Source: an uncultured Alphaproteobacteria bacterium (GTDB taxonomy: Bacteria > Pseudomonadota > Alphaproteobacteria > Rhizobiales > Aestuariivirgaceae). Taken from it: a stretch of DNA of 36,581 nt. Positions within the stretch are counted from its first letter, which is position 1; the number at the start of each line of letters is the position of its first letter. Location: the NCBI GenBank assembly GCA_937873445.1, contig CALMWF010000020.1, forward strand, positions 1-36,581. The letters run 5' to 3'. Of the stretch, positions 28,848 through 36,581 are shown one piece after another. The notes beneath the pieces are model-generated. The model worked only from the letters and a program-made list of their open reading frames with translations. It made no database searches and was not told the DNA's origin. The translations under genes and the position numbers were made by a program.

Positions 28848-30041
28848 ATGAGCGACGCTGCCGCACCCTCCACGGAAAAATCCGTCATCCTGCAGTTTGT
28901 CAAGGCGAACATGCGCGACTATGCGCTGCTCCTGTCGCTGCTCGCCATCATGATCTACTTCCAGTTCACCACCAATGGCACGCTGTTCATGCCGGTGAAC
29001 ATGACCAACATCATTCTGCAGAACAGCTATATCGTCATCATGGCGCTGGGCATGCTGCTCATCATCGTGGCAGGTCACATCGACCTGTCGGTGGGCTCGG
29101 TGTCGGGCTTCATCGGCGCGGTCGCCGCCGTGCTCATGGTGAATTACAAGCTCGATCCGTTCTTTGCCGTCATCGTCTGTCTGGCCCTGGGGGCCATCAT
29201 CGGCGGCGTGCAGGGCTATTTCGTCGCCTATCACAAGATCCCCGCCTTCATTGTGACGCTGGCGGGCATGCTGATCTTCAAGGGCCTGGCACTCACCGTT
29301 CTGGGCGGCGCCTCGGTCGGCCCCTTCCCGCGCATCTTCCAGCTGTTGAGCTCCGGCTACATTGCCGACCCGTTCGCGGTCGAAGGCTTCAATGTGCTGG
29401 CGCTGCTCATCGGGGCGCTGGTCACCGGCGTCATCATCTTCTTCAATTTCAAGGAGCGCCGCAACCAGCAGGCCCACGGCCTGGCCGAAGAACCGGACAT
29501 GATTTTCTATGGCCGCAACCTGCTCATCGCCATTGCCTTCCTGGGCTTCTCCTTCCTGATGGCCAAATACAAGGGCCTGCCCAATGTTCTGGTGGTGATG
29601 TTCGCCCTTATCGCGCTGTTCGTCTTCATCACCACCCGCACCACCTTCGGCCGGCGCATCTACGCCATGGGCGGCAATGAAAAGGCCGCCCGCCTGTCCG
29701 GCATCAACACCGAATGGCTCACCTTCCTCATCTTCACCATCATGGGCGCACTGGCCGCTTTGGCGGGCCTCATCTTTGCCGCGCGGCTCAACGTGGCAAC
29801 GCCCAAGGCCGGCCTCGGCTTCGAGCTTGACGTCATCGCCGCCTGTTTCATCGGCGGCGCCGCCACCACGGGCGGCGTGGGCAAGGTGGTGGGCGCGGTC
29901 ATCGGTGCCTTCATCATGGGTGTCATGAACAACGGCATGTCCATCATGGGCATCGGCATTGACTGGCAGCAGATCATCAAGGGCGTGGTGCTGATGCTCG
30001 CCGTGTTTCTCGACGTCTATTACAAGAACCGCTCCCACTGA
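28848..30041 (+). CDS. gguB: Sugar ABC transporter permease (GguB/MmsB type)
   Basis: 397-aa inner-membrane permease of the RbsC/AraH/GguB family. About nine to ten hydrophobic segments are visible. The conserved loop that docks on the ATPase is GHIDLSVGSVSGF (near residues 78-90). A longer polar stretch (about 200-222, KERRNQQAHGLAEEPD) separates two halves and is usual for the GguB/XylH size class. The ATG at 28848, two bases after the gguA stop, was chosen over an overlapping ATG at 28833 because GGGAAG lies eight bases before it. It ends the chvE-gguA-gguB operon at a strong terminator. Confidence 0.92.
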   Translation: MSDAAAPSTEKSVILQFVKANMRDYALLLSLLAIMIYFQFTTNGTLFMPVNMTNIILQNSYIVIMALGMLLIIVAGHIDLSVGSVSGFIGAVAAVLMVNYKLDPFFAVIVCLALGAIIGGVQGYFVAYHKIPAFIVTLAGMLIFKGLALTVLGGASVGPFPRIFQLLSSGYIADPFAVEGFNVLALLIGALVTGVIIFFNFKERRNQQAHGLAEEPDMIFYGRNLLIAIAFLGFSFLMAKYKGLPNVLVVMFALIALFVFITTRTTFGRRIYAMGGNEKAARLSGINTEWLTFLIFTIMGALAALAGLIFAARLNVATPKAGLGFELDVIAACFIGGAATTGGVGKVVGAVIGAFIMGVMNNGMSIMGIGIDWQQIIKGVVLMLAVFLDVYYKNRSH

Positions 30042-30063
30042 GCGGCTTGCGACAGTGACGCGG

Positions 30064-30091
30064 AAGGCCGGGCCATGCGCCCGGCCTTTTC
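30064..30091 (+). terminator. Rho-independent terminator of the chvE-gguAB operon
   Basis: Arms AAGGCCGGGC (30064-30073) and GCCCGGCCTT (30079-30088) with a five-base loop and following TT-CTAT; 22 bp after the gguB stop. Confidence 0.85.
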
Positions 30092-30207
30092 TATTGGCGC
30101 TGGCGCGCTGTCGAACCCCCGGCGCGGCCTTTGGCATGGTTTGACTATGATGGTTTTTTCGCGCCCCGCGCCCCGCGCGCGGGGCTTCCGTCCCACCCCT
30201 TCCACCA

Positions 30208-30239
30208 GCAAAAAGGGCCCCGTGAAGGGGCCCCTTTGC
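30208..30239 (-). terminator. Terminator of the tRNA-Ser gene
   Basis: On the minus strand it reads AAAGGGGCCCC, a short loop, GGGGCCC and TTTTT. It begins directly after the CCA end of the tRNA. Confidence 0.8.
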
Positions 30240-30330
30240 TGGCGGAGAGAGGGGGATTCGAACCCCCGTTACGCTATTAACGTAAACACGCTTTCCAGGC
30301 GTGCGCCTTAAACCACTCGGCCATCTCTCC
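30240..30330 (-). tRNA. tRNA-Ser (anticodon GGA)
   Basis: 91-nt class II tRNA including an encoded CCA (30242-30240). The acceptor stem GGAGAGA/TCTCTCC is perfect, with discriminator G. The anticodon stem CACGC/GCGTG carries loop CTGGAAA, so the anticodon is GGA (30296-30294), reading UCC and UCU serine codons. A long variable arm (TTTACGTTAATAGCGTAAC) and T-loop GGTTCGAATCC confirm serine class II. The gene is intact, and I see no integrase or direct repeat that would mark it as an insertion site. Confidence 0.97.
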
Positions 30331-30347
30331 TGTCGCAAGCGGGGCGC

Positions 30348-30375
30348 ACTATAGCCAGCAAAGCCCATGTGACAA
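30348..30375 (-). promoter_or_regulatory. Promoter of the tRNA-Ser gene
   Basis: Minus strand: TTGTCA (30375-30370), 16-bp spacer, TATAGT (30353-30348), ending 17 bases before the tRNA 5' end. Confidence 0.65.
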
Positions 30376-30469
30376 GCCCCCCGGCAAGGTATTTCTATCC
30401 GTGCCGAGGGGCCGTGGTGCCCCCTTCCGGGGAAGCGGCGCAGAACGCGCAGAAGGGGGCCGGGGTCGG

Positions 30470-31186
30470 TCAGTTTGTCATGGCCTGAACGGCCTCCGCC
30501 GTGGTCAGCACGCCATTGGCGATCATGCCGTAATTGGTCAGCGCCGCCTGATAGGCCTCCTTGCCGGGGGCGGCCACCGCATCCTTCACCACATAGACCC
30601 GGAAGCCGTTCTCCATCAGCGCCCGCATGTGGCTGTCCACGCACAGATTGGCCACCATGCCACCCAGCACCACCGTGTCGATGCCGTGGGCGCGCAGCTG
30701 ATAGATCAGGTCATTGCTCTCCGGCCCATACATCTTGTGCGGCGCAACCACGATGGATTTGCCATCGAAAATATAGCCCTTGTAGGGTTCATAGAAATCA
30801 GCGCCCGAACCCTCGAAACCCTTGGGATCGTCAAGGGCCTGGCGGTGCAGCACCTTGAGGCCCAGAAGCTGTTTCTGCAGGGCGCCGGGGTTCAGCCAGT
30901 TGCCGTCTGCCGCCGTATAGACCAGCGGATCCACGGCCAGCGTGACGCCGCTTTTCTTGGCGGTTTTCATCAGCGTCTCGATATTGGCAATGGCCTTGGT
31001 TTCCGCCAGATTGTCCTTGAGCAGCGGATAAAGCCCGCCCTTCTCGCTCAGGAAATCATTCTGCGGGTCGGTGATGAGCAGGGCCGTGTGGGCCTTGTCC
31101 AGCGCGGGCAGGGTGGTGGTGTCGGCCTGGGCGGCCGGTGCTGCCATCAGGCTGGCGGCAAGGATGGAGAAGAGGAAGGATTTCAT
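30470..31186 (-). CDS. Exported isochorismatase-family cysteine hydrolase
   Basis: 238 aa. Residues 1-21 are a clear Sec signal peptide (MKSFLFSILAASLMAAPAAQA), so the enzyme should be periplasmic, which is not usual for this mostly cytosolic family. The catalytic triad is visible: D40 in LLITDPQNDF, a lysine in the middle region (probably K151 in VVAPHKMYG) and nucleophile C182 in GGMVANLCVDSHMRAL. The ANLCV sequence is typical of isochorismatase/nicotinamidase-like hydrolases. The substrate cannot be inferred. It stands alone, divergent from msrA, with AAAGGA about ten bases before the ATG. Confidence 0.85.
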   Translation of the reverse strand: MKSFLFSILAASLMAAPAAQADTTTLPALDKAHTALLITDPQNDFLSEKGGLYPLLKDNLAETKAIANIETLMKTAKKSGVTLAVDPLVYTAADGNWLNPGALQKQLLGLKVLHRQALDDPKGFEGSGADFYEPYKGYIFDGKSIVVAPHKMYGPESNDLIYQLRAHGIDTVVLGGMVANLCVDSHMRALMENGFRVYVVKDAVAAPGKEAYQAALTNYGMIANGVLTTAEAVQAMTN

Positions 31187-31315
31187 GGGAGCAGTCCTTT
31201 CTGAAATGCACTGCGACAGGGGCAGTGCTGCCTGCTCTCATAGGTGTGACGGAACCGGATGCCTGTAACCGATGTTACAGGGCTGGCTGATCGCGTGTGC
31301 TCAGAAGGAGGCCCC

Positions 31316-32002
31316 ATGATCCAACACCTGAAAACACTTCTGGCTGAAAAGCTGGGCACACTGCCCGGCCGGGCCGAGCCCATCGCCACCGCCGCCTTTC
31401 ACGCCGTGTCGGGCCGTCCGCTGAAGGGGCCTTACCCCGCCGGTCTGGAGCAGATCATCTTTGCCATGGGCTGTTACTGGGGCGCCGAACGCCAGCTGTG
31501 GCGGCAGGACGGCGTGTGGGTGACGGCCGTGGGCAATTGCGGCGGCAAGACCCCGAACCCCAGCTATGAGGAAGTCTGCACCGGCCGCACCGGCCATGCC
31601 GAAAGCGTGCTGGTGGTGTTTGATCCGCTGCTGACCAGCCTTGAGGCGCTGCTCAAGACCTTCTGGGAAGGCCATGACCCCACCCAGGGCAACCGCCAGG
31701 GCAATGATGTGGGCAGCCAATACCGCTCTGCCGTCTTTTGGATGAACCCGGCCCATGAGAGGGTCATTCTGGCCTCGCGCGCCGCCTATCAGAGGGATCT
31801 CACCGCCGCCGGCTATGGCGCCATCACCACCACCATCGAGCGCGCCGGCCCCTTTTATTTTGCCGAGGCCTATCACCAGCAATATCTGGCGAAAAACCCC
31901 ACCGGCTATTGCGGTCTGGGCGGCACCGGTGTCACCTGTCCCACAGGAATAGCCGGAATGGATGATGACCGACGCAGCGGAACGCGACTTGACAACGGCT
32001 GA
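31316..32002 (+). CDS. msrA: Peptide-methionine (S)-S-oxide reductase
   Basis: 228-aa repair enzyme that reduces oxidised methionine in proteins. Catalytic C53 is in the family motif GCYWGAER. The block [21 protein letters not shown] and the C-terminal resolving cysteines in [16 protein letters not shown] are both present, so the full reduction relay is intact. The first 45 residues are an extension before the core, common in alphaproteobacterial and E. coli-size MsrA, with no clear signal peptide. The ATG at 31316 has AAGGAGG four bases upstream, so it should be well translated. Its last 41 bases overlap the marR-type gene. Confidence 0.93.
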   Translation: MIQHLKTLLAEKLGTLPGRAEPIATAAFHAVSGRPLKGPYPAGLEQIIFAMGCYWGAERQLWRQDGVWVTAVGNCGGKTPNPSYEEVCTGRTGHAESVLVVFDPLLTSLEALLKTFWEGHDPTQGNRQGNDVGSQYRSAVFWMNPAHERVILASRAAYQRDLTAAGYGAITTTIERAGPFYFAEAYHQQYLAKNPTGYCGLGGTGVTCPTGIAGMDDDRRSGTRLDNG

Positions 32003-32552
32003 AAGCCTGGCGCGGCTCGAACGTCTGGCCCGGCTTTTGCGCGGGGCATCCCATGCCCAGGGGCTGAACCCCGCCCAATGGGAGGCGCTGCGCTATCTGG
32101 CCCGGGCCAACCGCTTTTCCAACGCCCCCGGCGCCCTCACCAAATATCTCGCCGCCACCAAGGGCACGGTTTCACAAACCGTCATTGCCCTGGTGCGCAA
32201 GGGCTTCATCGCCAAGACGGCGCGGCCGGGCGAGGGCCGGTCGGTGACCCTTGCCCTGACGGCAGCGGGTGAGGCGCTGATGCTGCGCGATCCGCTTCAT
32301 GCCGTGGGCCTGGACATTGACGCCCTTGGCCCCAAGACCCGAAAGCGCTTTGACCGCGCCGTGGGCGAACTGCTGGCGGCGGGGGTGAAGCGCAACCGGG
32401 AAACTCTCTTCGGTCCCTGCCCCGGCTGCCGCCATTTCCGCGAGCGCGGCGCCGAGGACCGCACCGGCGGCCCCCATCTCTGCATGCTGTTCAACGAAGC
32501 CATGGCCAGGACCGAAACCGCCCGGCTCTGTGTTCATCATCTGGAAAAATAA
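31962..32552 (+). CDS. MarR-family regulator with a four-cysteine C-terminal motif
   Basis: 196 aa. Residues about 12-140 form a MarR winged helix domain: [18 protein letters not shown], then the recognition helix region [24 protein letters not shown] and the wing ([17 protein letters not shown]). The tail adds C153-x2-C156, C174 and C190 with nearby histidines (H158, H172, H193, H194), which looks like a metal or Fe-S site, or a redox switch. ATGs at 31962 and 31965 are both possible. Translation is probably coupled to msrA through the 41-bp overlap, so a response to oxidants is a reasonable guess. Target genes are unknown. Confidence 0.85.
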   Translation: MMTDAAERDLTTAESLARLERLARLLRGASHAQGLNPAQWEALRYLARANRFSNAPGALTKYLAATKGTVSQTVIALVRKGFIAKTARPGEGRSVTLALTAAGEALMLRDPLHAVGLDIDALGPKTRKRFDRAVGELLAAGVKRNRETLFGPCPGCRHFRERGAEDRTGGPHLCMLFNEAMARTETARLCVHHLEK

Positions 32553-32577
32553 CACCCCGGTGTTGCCACCGGGGTTT
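32552..32577. terminator. Terminator between the marR-type gene and pckA
   Basis: Arms ACCCCGGTG (32554-32562) and CACCGGGGT (32567-32575), loop TTGC. TTT follows on the plus strand and TTATTTTT on the minus strand, so it can stop both transcripts, better in the pckA direction. Confidence 0.75.
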
Positions 32578-32594
32578 CATCTGAAGAGGGTGAA

Positions 32595-32621
32595 CGGACG
32601 TTTGATCGATCAGAACGTCCG
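32595..32621. repeat. 27-bp palindrome between the marR-type gene and pckA
   Basis: Arms CGGACGTT (32595-32602) and AACGTCCG (32614-32621) flank TGATCGATCA, itself a perfect palindrome, plus one G. It lacks a T-run on either side and lies in a convergent gap, so it may be a regulator or structural site rather than a terminator. Confidence 0.55.
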
Positions 32622-32691
32622 CTCTCATTGAGGGGTGGCGGGCAGCGTTCTGACTGTTGCCGCACCCGGCAATGGTCAGGCTGCCCTTGCC

Positions 32692-34284
32692 TCAGCCCTT
32701 GGGGGCGGCCTTCTTCACATCATCCGTCACATGGGCCTCAAAGGTCTTGAAGTTGGTGACGAACATGGTGGCCAGCTTCTGGGCCTGCGCATCATAGGCC
32801 TTCTTGTCGGCCCAGGTGGAGCGCGGGTTCAGGATCTTCTTGGGCACACCGGCCACCGCCTCCGGCACCATGAAGCCGAAGGTTTCGTCCTTGCGCATCC
32901 TGGTCTTTGCCAGTTTGCCCGACAGCGCCGCCGCCAGAAGCGCACGCGTCGCCTTGATGGGCATGCGGTGGCCCGTGCCATAGGCGCCGCCGGTCCAGCC
33001 GGTGTTGACCAGGTAGCACTGCACCTTGTGCTTGGCGATGAGGTCCTTCAGCATGTTGCCATAGACCGACGGATGCCGCGGAATGAAGGGGGCGCCAAAG
33101 CAGGTGGAGAAGGTGGCCTGCGGCTCCTTCACGCCGCGCTCGGTGCCCGCCACCTTGGCGGTATAGCCCGAGAGGAAGTGATACATGGCCTGCTGCGGCG
33201 TCAGCTTGGCAATGGGCGGCATGACGCCGAAGGCATCAGCCGTCAGCATGATGATGGTCTTGGGAATGGGCCCCATGCCGGTTTCGCTGGCATTGGGAAT
33301 GGCCTCCAGCGGATAGGCGGCGCGGGTGTTCTCGGTGAGCGAGCCGTCATCAAGATTCACCTTGTGGCTGTCCGGGTCCATGACCACGTTTTCCAGAACC
33401 GTGCCCCAGCGCTGGGTGGTGGCATGGATTTCCGGTTCCGCCTCCGCCGACAGGCGGATCACCTTGGCATAGCAGCCGCCCTCGAAATTGAACACGCCGG
33501 TCTTCGACCAGCCGTGCTCGTCATCGCCGATGAGGGTGCGGTTGGGATCGGCCGACAGGGTGGTCTTGCCGGTGCCGGACAGACCGAAGAACACCGCCGA
33601 GTCCTTCTTCGCGCCGAGATTGGCCGAACAGTGCATGGGCATGACGCCCTTGGCCGGCAGCAGATAGTTGAGCACCGTGAACACCGACTTCTTGATCTCG
33701 CCGGCATATTGCGAGCCGCCGATGAGCACGAGGCCGTTCTTGAGGTCAAGCGCGATCACCGTTTCCGAGCGCGTGCCATGGCGCGCCGGATCGGCCTTGA
33801 AGGACGGCAGGTCGATGATGGTAAGCTTGGGCGAAAAGCCCTTGCGGCTCTTCGGCACGATGAGCAGATGCTGGATGAACAGCGCCTGCCAGGCCAGCTC
33901 CGTCACCACCCGGGTGGGCAGCGCATGGGCCGGATCGGCACCGCCGACCAGATCCTGCACATAGAGCGACTTCAGCCGCGCATGGGCCATGAAGTCTTCC
34001 TTGAGCGTGTCAAAGTGCTCGCGGCTCATGGCGCGGTTGTTGTCCCACCAGATGGTCTTTTCGGTGGTCTCGTCGCGCACCACGAACTTGTCGTTGGGGC
34101 TGCGGCCGGTGTGCTGGCCGGTGGATACCACCAGCGCACCGCCCTCGGCCACCTGGGCCTCGCCATTGGCAATGGCCTGCTGGTAGAGGGCTGCGGCCGT
34201 CTGGTTCCACGAAATGCAATTGGCCCAGCCCAGGCCGATCTCGGCCAGCTCAGCGCGGATTTTGGTGTCAGCGGTCTTGTCCAT
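32692..34284 (-). CDS. pckA: Phosphoenolpyruvate carboxykinase (ATP)
   Basis: 530-aa enzyme making phosphoenolpyruvate from oxaloacetate, the key gluconeogenic step when cells grow on organic acids. The phosphate loop is [10 protein letters not shown] (234-243) and kinase-2 is LIGDDEHGW (251-259); the substrate-side region [14 protein letters not shown] (54-67) is complete. The ATG at 34284 (MDKTADTK) has AGGAG six bases upstream; the frame is open back to 34386, but those residues are not PckA-like. Divergent from the penicillin-binding protein gene. An inverted repeat TTTCGT/ACGAAA (34375-34401) in the gap might be a regulator site. The chvG/chvI genes often next to pckA in rhizobia are not seen here. 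Confidence 0.96.
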   Translation of the reverse strand: MDKTADTKIRAELAEIGLGWANCISWNQTAAALYQQAIANGEAQVAEGGALVVSTGQHTGRSPNDKFVVRDETTEKTIWWDNNRAMSREHFDTLKEDFMAHARLKSLYVQDLVGGADPAHALPTRVVTELAWQALFIQHLLIVPKSRKGFSPKLTIIDLPSFKADPARHGTRSETVIALDLKNGLVLIGGSQYAGEIKKSVFTVLNYLLPAKGVMPMHCSANLGAKKDSAVFFGLSGTGKTTLSADPNRTLIGDDEHGWSKTGVFNFEGGCYAKVIRLSAEAEPEIHATTQRWGTVLENVVMDPDSHKVNLDDGSLTENTRAAYPLEAIPNASETGMGPIPKTIIMLTADAFGVMPPIAKLTPQQAMYHFLSGYTAKVAGTERGVKEPQATFSTCFGAPFIPRHPSVYGNMLKDLIAKHKVQCYLVNTGWTGGAYGTGHRMPIKATRALLAAALSGKLAKTRMRKDETFGFMVPEAVAGVPKKILNPRSTWADKKAYDAQAQKLATMFVTNFKTFEAHVTDDVKKAAPKG

Positions 34285-34569
34285 GGCAGCTCCTGAAAAC
34301 ACGGGATGCGGGGTTTGCCTTCCCATAGATTTTAGCCTCCCCCGCCGCAAGAGGAATGATGCTAAATGATAACATTTCGTCAGCAATTTGCGGTAACGAA
34401 ACGCAATTTCAGAGGTAAAAGCGTCAAAATGGCAGGCCCGCCCCGGCCGTCATTTTTGCACCAACATTCCGGCCCAAGAGCCAGCCCTCGCGGGCTTCAC
34501 CAAAGCGAAAGCCGTTTCCGTCAGGCTGTGGCTGGGAACAGGAACCGCACCGGGGGGACGTGACGACAG
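34285..34569. other. Intergenic region between pckA and the PBP gene
   Basis: 285 bp divergent gap. The only structure I see is TTTCGT (34375-34380) with its inverted copy ACGAAA (34396-34401), 15 bp apart. AT content rises at 34358-34430, probably the promoter area. No well-spaced sigma-70 pair could be settled on for either gene. Confidence 0.4.
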
Positions 34570-36581
34570 ATGGCCAGGCGCCCAAACACACCACCACGCG
34601 AGCGCACCGAACCCCAGCTCTTTTCCGCCGGCAAATCCCGGCCTGCCAGCGGCCGCCGCACCATGCCGCGCCGCCGCTCGCTTCTGGGCCGGCTGGTGTC
34701 GCTCGCCTTCACCCTCACGGTGTTTTCTGTCCTTGCCTTTGCCCTGGCCTTCGGCTGGACCTGGCACGCGCTCAACGGCAAGGGCCTCCTGCATATTCCG
34801 GAACGCGAACCGGGCATCATGATGCTGGCCGCCGATGGCTCGGTGCTGGCCGAGCAGGGCGCCTTTCTGGGTGACGCGGTGAAGGTGTCGGACCTGCCGG
34901 ATTACGTGCCCAATGCGGTCATCGCCATTGAGGACCGCCGCTTCCGGCAGCATTTCGGCGTCGATCCCATTGGCCTTGCCCGCGCCATGGGGCGCAATGT
35001 GCTGTCGGGCCGGCTGGTGCAGGGCGGCTCCACCCTCACCCAGCAATTGGCCAAGAACCTGTTTCTGTCGCCCGAGCGCACCTTCCGCCGCAAGTTTCAG
35101 GAAATGGTGCTGGCCATCTGGCTCGAGATGCGCTTCAGCAAGGACGAGATTCTCCAGCTCTATCTCAACCGAGTCTATTTCGCCGGCAATGCCTATGGCA
35201 TCGAGAAGGCCGCCCGCCTGTTTTACAACAAGGGCGCAAATGAACTGAACATCGCCGAGGCGGCAACCCTGGCCGGCATGCTCAAGGCCCCCACCACCTA
35301 CAACCCCCTCACCCATCCGCAGGAATCCGCCGCCCGCGCCCGGCTGGTGCTGCAGGCCATGGCGGCCCAGGGCTATATCAGTGATGTCGAGGCGGAGGAT
35401 GCCGTCACCCAGCCCTCGGCGGTGGCGGCCTCGGACTATGTGCCCGCCAAGCAATATGCCGTGGACTGGATCCTGTCCCAGCTGCCCTTGCTGGTGAAGG
35501 ACTATGACCAGTCCATCGTGGTCGAGACCACCATCGATCCCGCCCTTCAGGCCAATGCCGAACAGGCGCTGCGCAAGCGGCTGGCCAGCGACGGCCGGAA
35601 ACTCAAGGTCGGCGAGGGTGCGGTGGTCATCATGGATGGCGAGGGCGCGGTCAAGGCCATGGTGGGCGGGCGCTCCTACAAGAAAAGCCAGTATAACCGG
35701 GCGACCCAGGCCCGCCGCCAGCCGGGCTCGGCCTTCAAGCCCTTTGTCTATCTTACCGCCCTGGAGCAGGGCTATGACCCCGCCATGGTGGAAACCGACG
35801 AACCGGTGACCATCGGCAACTGGAGCCCCGACAACTACAAGCACAAATATCTGGGTCAGGTGACGCTGGAACAGGCCTATGCCCAGTCGCTCAACACGGT
35901 GGCCGCCAAGCTCGGCCAGGCGGTGGGCATTCCGGCCGTCATCCAGACGGCGCGCCGCCTCGGCATCACCTCGCCCCTGTCGGAGGATGCCTCGCTGGCG
36001 CTCGGCACTTCGGAGGTGTCGCCGCTGGAAATGGCCACCGCCATAACCCCCTTCGGCAATGGCGGCCATGCGGTGCAGGCCCATGTGGTCAGCCGCATTG
36101 TGACCCGCGACGGCAAGGTTTTGTATGAGCGCCGGGGCTCGGGCCTGGGGCAAGTGATTGACCCCGCCGCCCTGGGTGAAATGAACCTGCTGATGCGCGC
36201 CGTGGTCCGCGAAGGCACCGGCCGCAAGGCCGCCATTCAGGGCTTTGACATTGGCGGCAAGACCGGCACCAGCCAGGACAGCCGCGATGCCTGGTTCGTG
36301 GGCTATTCCACCTATCTCACCGGCGTGGTCTGGCTCGGCAATGACGACAACAGCCCCACCAAGGGGCTAACCGGCGGTGCGCTTCCCGCCGTTATCTGGC
36401 ACGACATCATGGCCCCGGCCCATCTCGGCCTTGATCCCCGGGTGCTGCCGGGCGAGATCGTGGTGGCGGAGGCGCCCCGCCCCCAGAGCGGCAATCACCC
36501 CATCTATGGTGGTGACATGGAGGCCGACAACCCTGTGCCGCCGCGCCGCAGCGGGGGCGGGTTCTTCGGCGGCCTGTTCGG
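34570..36581 (+). CDS. Penicillin-binding protein 1A-type transglycosylase/transpeptidase (3' end outside window)
   Basis: 670 residues are present and the frame is open at the window edge, so the gene is partial. This class A PBP builds and crosslinks peptidoglycan. A basic cytoplasmic tail is followed by one membrane anchor (about 40-64). The glycosyltransferase domain has catalytic E121 in AIEDRRFRQHFG and the QGGSTLTQQLAKN block. The transpeptidase domain has S387-x-x-K390 (PGSAFKPF), S440-L-N and K564-T-G-T. The visible end is glycine-rich (GGGFFGGLFG), a tail seen in related rhizobial proteins. The ATG at 34570 follows a G-rich run; an in-frame ATG at 34663 would start just before the anchor. 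Confidence 0.93.
   Translation, partial: MARRPNTPPRERTEPQLFSAGKSRPASGRRTMPRRRSLLGRLVSLAFTLTVFSVLAFALAFGWTWHALNGKGLLHIPEREPGIMMLAADGSVLAEQGAFLGDAVKVSDLPDYVPNAVIAIEDRRFRQHFGVDPIGLARAMGRNVLSGRLVQGGSTLTQQLAKNLFLSPERTFRRKFQEMVLAIWLEMRFSKDEILQLYLNRVYFAGNAYGIEKAARLFYNKGANELNIAEAATLAGMLKAPTTYNPLTHPQESAARARLVLQAMAAQGYISDVEAEDAVTQPSAVAASDYVPAKQYAVDWILSQLPLLVKDYDQSIVVETTIDPALQANAEQALRKRLASDGRKLKVGEGAVVIMDGEGAVKAMVGGRSYKKSQYNRATQARRQPGSAFKPFVYLTALEQGYDPAMVETDEPVTIGNWSPDNYKHKYLGQVTLEQAYAQSLNTVAAKLGQAVGIPAVIQTARRLGITSPLSEDASLALGTSEVSPLEMATAITPFGNGGHAVQAHVVSRIVTRDGKVLYERRGSGLGQVIDPAALGEMNLLMRAVVREGTGRKAAIQGFDIGGKTGTSQDSRDAWFVGYSTYLTGVVWLGNDDNSPTKGLTGGALPAVIWHDIMAPAHLGLDPRVLPGEIVVAEAPRPQSGNHPIYGGDMEADNPVPPRRSGGGFFGGLF

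Noticed and set aside
30240-30330. tRNA-Ser as an integration site of a genomic island
   Set aside because: No integrase, no repeated 3' tRNA fragment and ordinary metabolic genes on both sides.
28800-30644. 614-codon open frame antisense to gguB and running through the tRNA gene
   Set aside because: It crosses a permease gene, a terminator and a tRNA, and has shadow composition without recognisable domains.

Overview
The window is GC-rich chromosomal DNA from an alphaproteobacterium, most likely of the Hyphomicrobiales (Rhizobiales). Support for this comes from an ActS/ActR (RegB/RegA) redox two-component pair, an MmcB-type DNA repair protein, a ChvE-GguA-GguB sugar ABC transporter, a Cys-lipase-box PHA depolymerase, GANTC sites (the CcrM target) upstream of dnaA, and TTCGG...CCGAA intergenic palindromes like those common in rhizobial genomes. 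Genus and species cannot be fixed from this sequence alone. Almost everything here is core or metabolic genome: I see no IS element, integrase, prophage, CRISPR array or toxin-antitoxin pair.

Layout, left to right. (1) 1-157: three copies of a palindromic intergenic repeat. (2) 158-5094: aspartate ammonia-lyase and a TRAP transporter whose binding protein faces its two permease genes. (3) 5184-7638: mmcB, then actR and actS on the minus strand. (4) 7803-11049: PHA depolymerase, a YgjP-like metallopeptidase, and a minus-strand pair made of a cupin phosphomannose isomerase and a ROK sugar kinase. (5) 11167-18516: rpsT, then dnaA-dnaN-recF-gyrB. A structured 576-bp region precedes dnaA. (6) 18569-21243: a TerB-like gene and galK-galT (Leloir pathway). 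(7) 21244-30041: a divergent L-arabinose unit. The minus strand carries GntR regulator-araB-araA-araD and the plus strand carries chvE-like-gguA-gguB. An operator-like palindrome lies between them. (8) 30240-30330: tRNA-Ser(GGA). (9) 30470-36581: an exported isochorismatase-fold hydrolase, msrA with a cysteine-rich MarR regulator, pckA, and a class A penicillin-binding protein cut by the window edge.

How the genes work together. The ABC transporter should import aldoses such as arabinose or galactose. AraA, AraB and AraD convert L-arabinose to D-xylulose 5-phosphate, and GalK and GalT convert galactose to the UDP-sugar pool, which looks like an arabinogalactan-type diet. ActSR (redox), PhaZ (carbon reserve mobilisation), PckA (gluconeogenesis), AspA and TRAP (C4 or keto-acid use) suit a heterotroph that shifts between carbon and redox states. 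The strongest items for follow-up are non-coding: the arabinose operator, a nested hairpin between chvE-like and gguA, a 5'-terminal hairpin on the rpsT mRNA, tandem hairpins between dnaA and dnaN, and the palindrome plus GANTC cluster upstream of dnaA. I do not see a clearly new multi-gene system.
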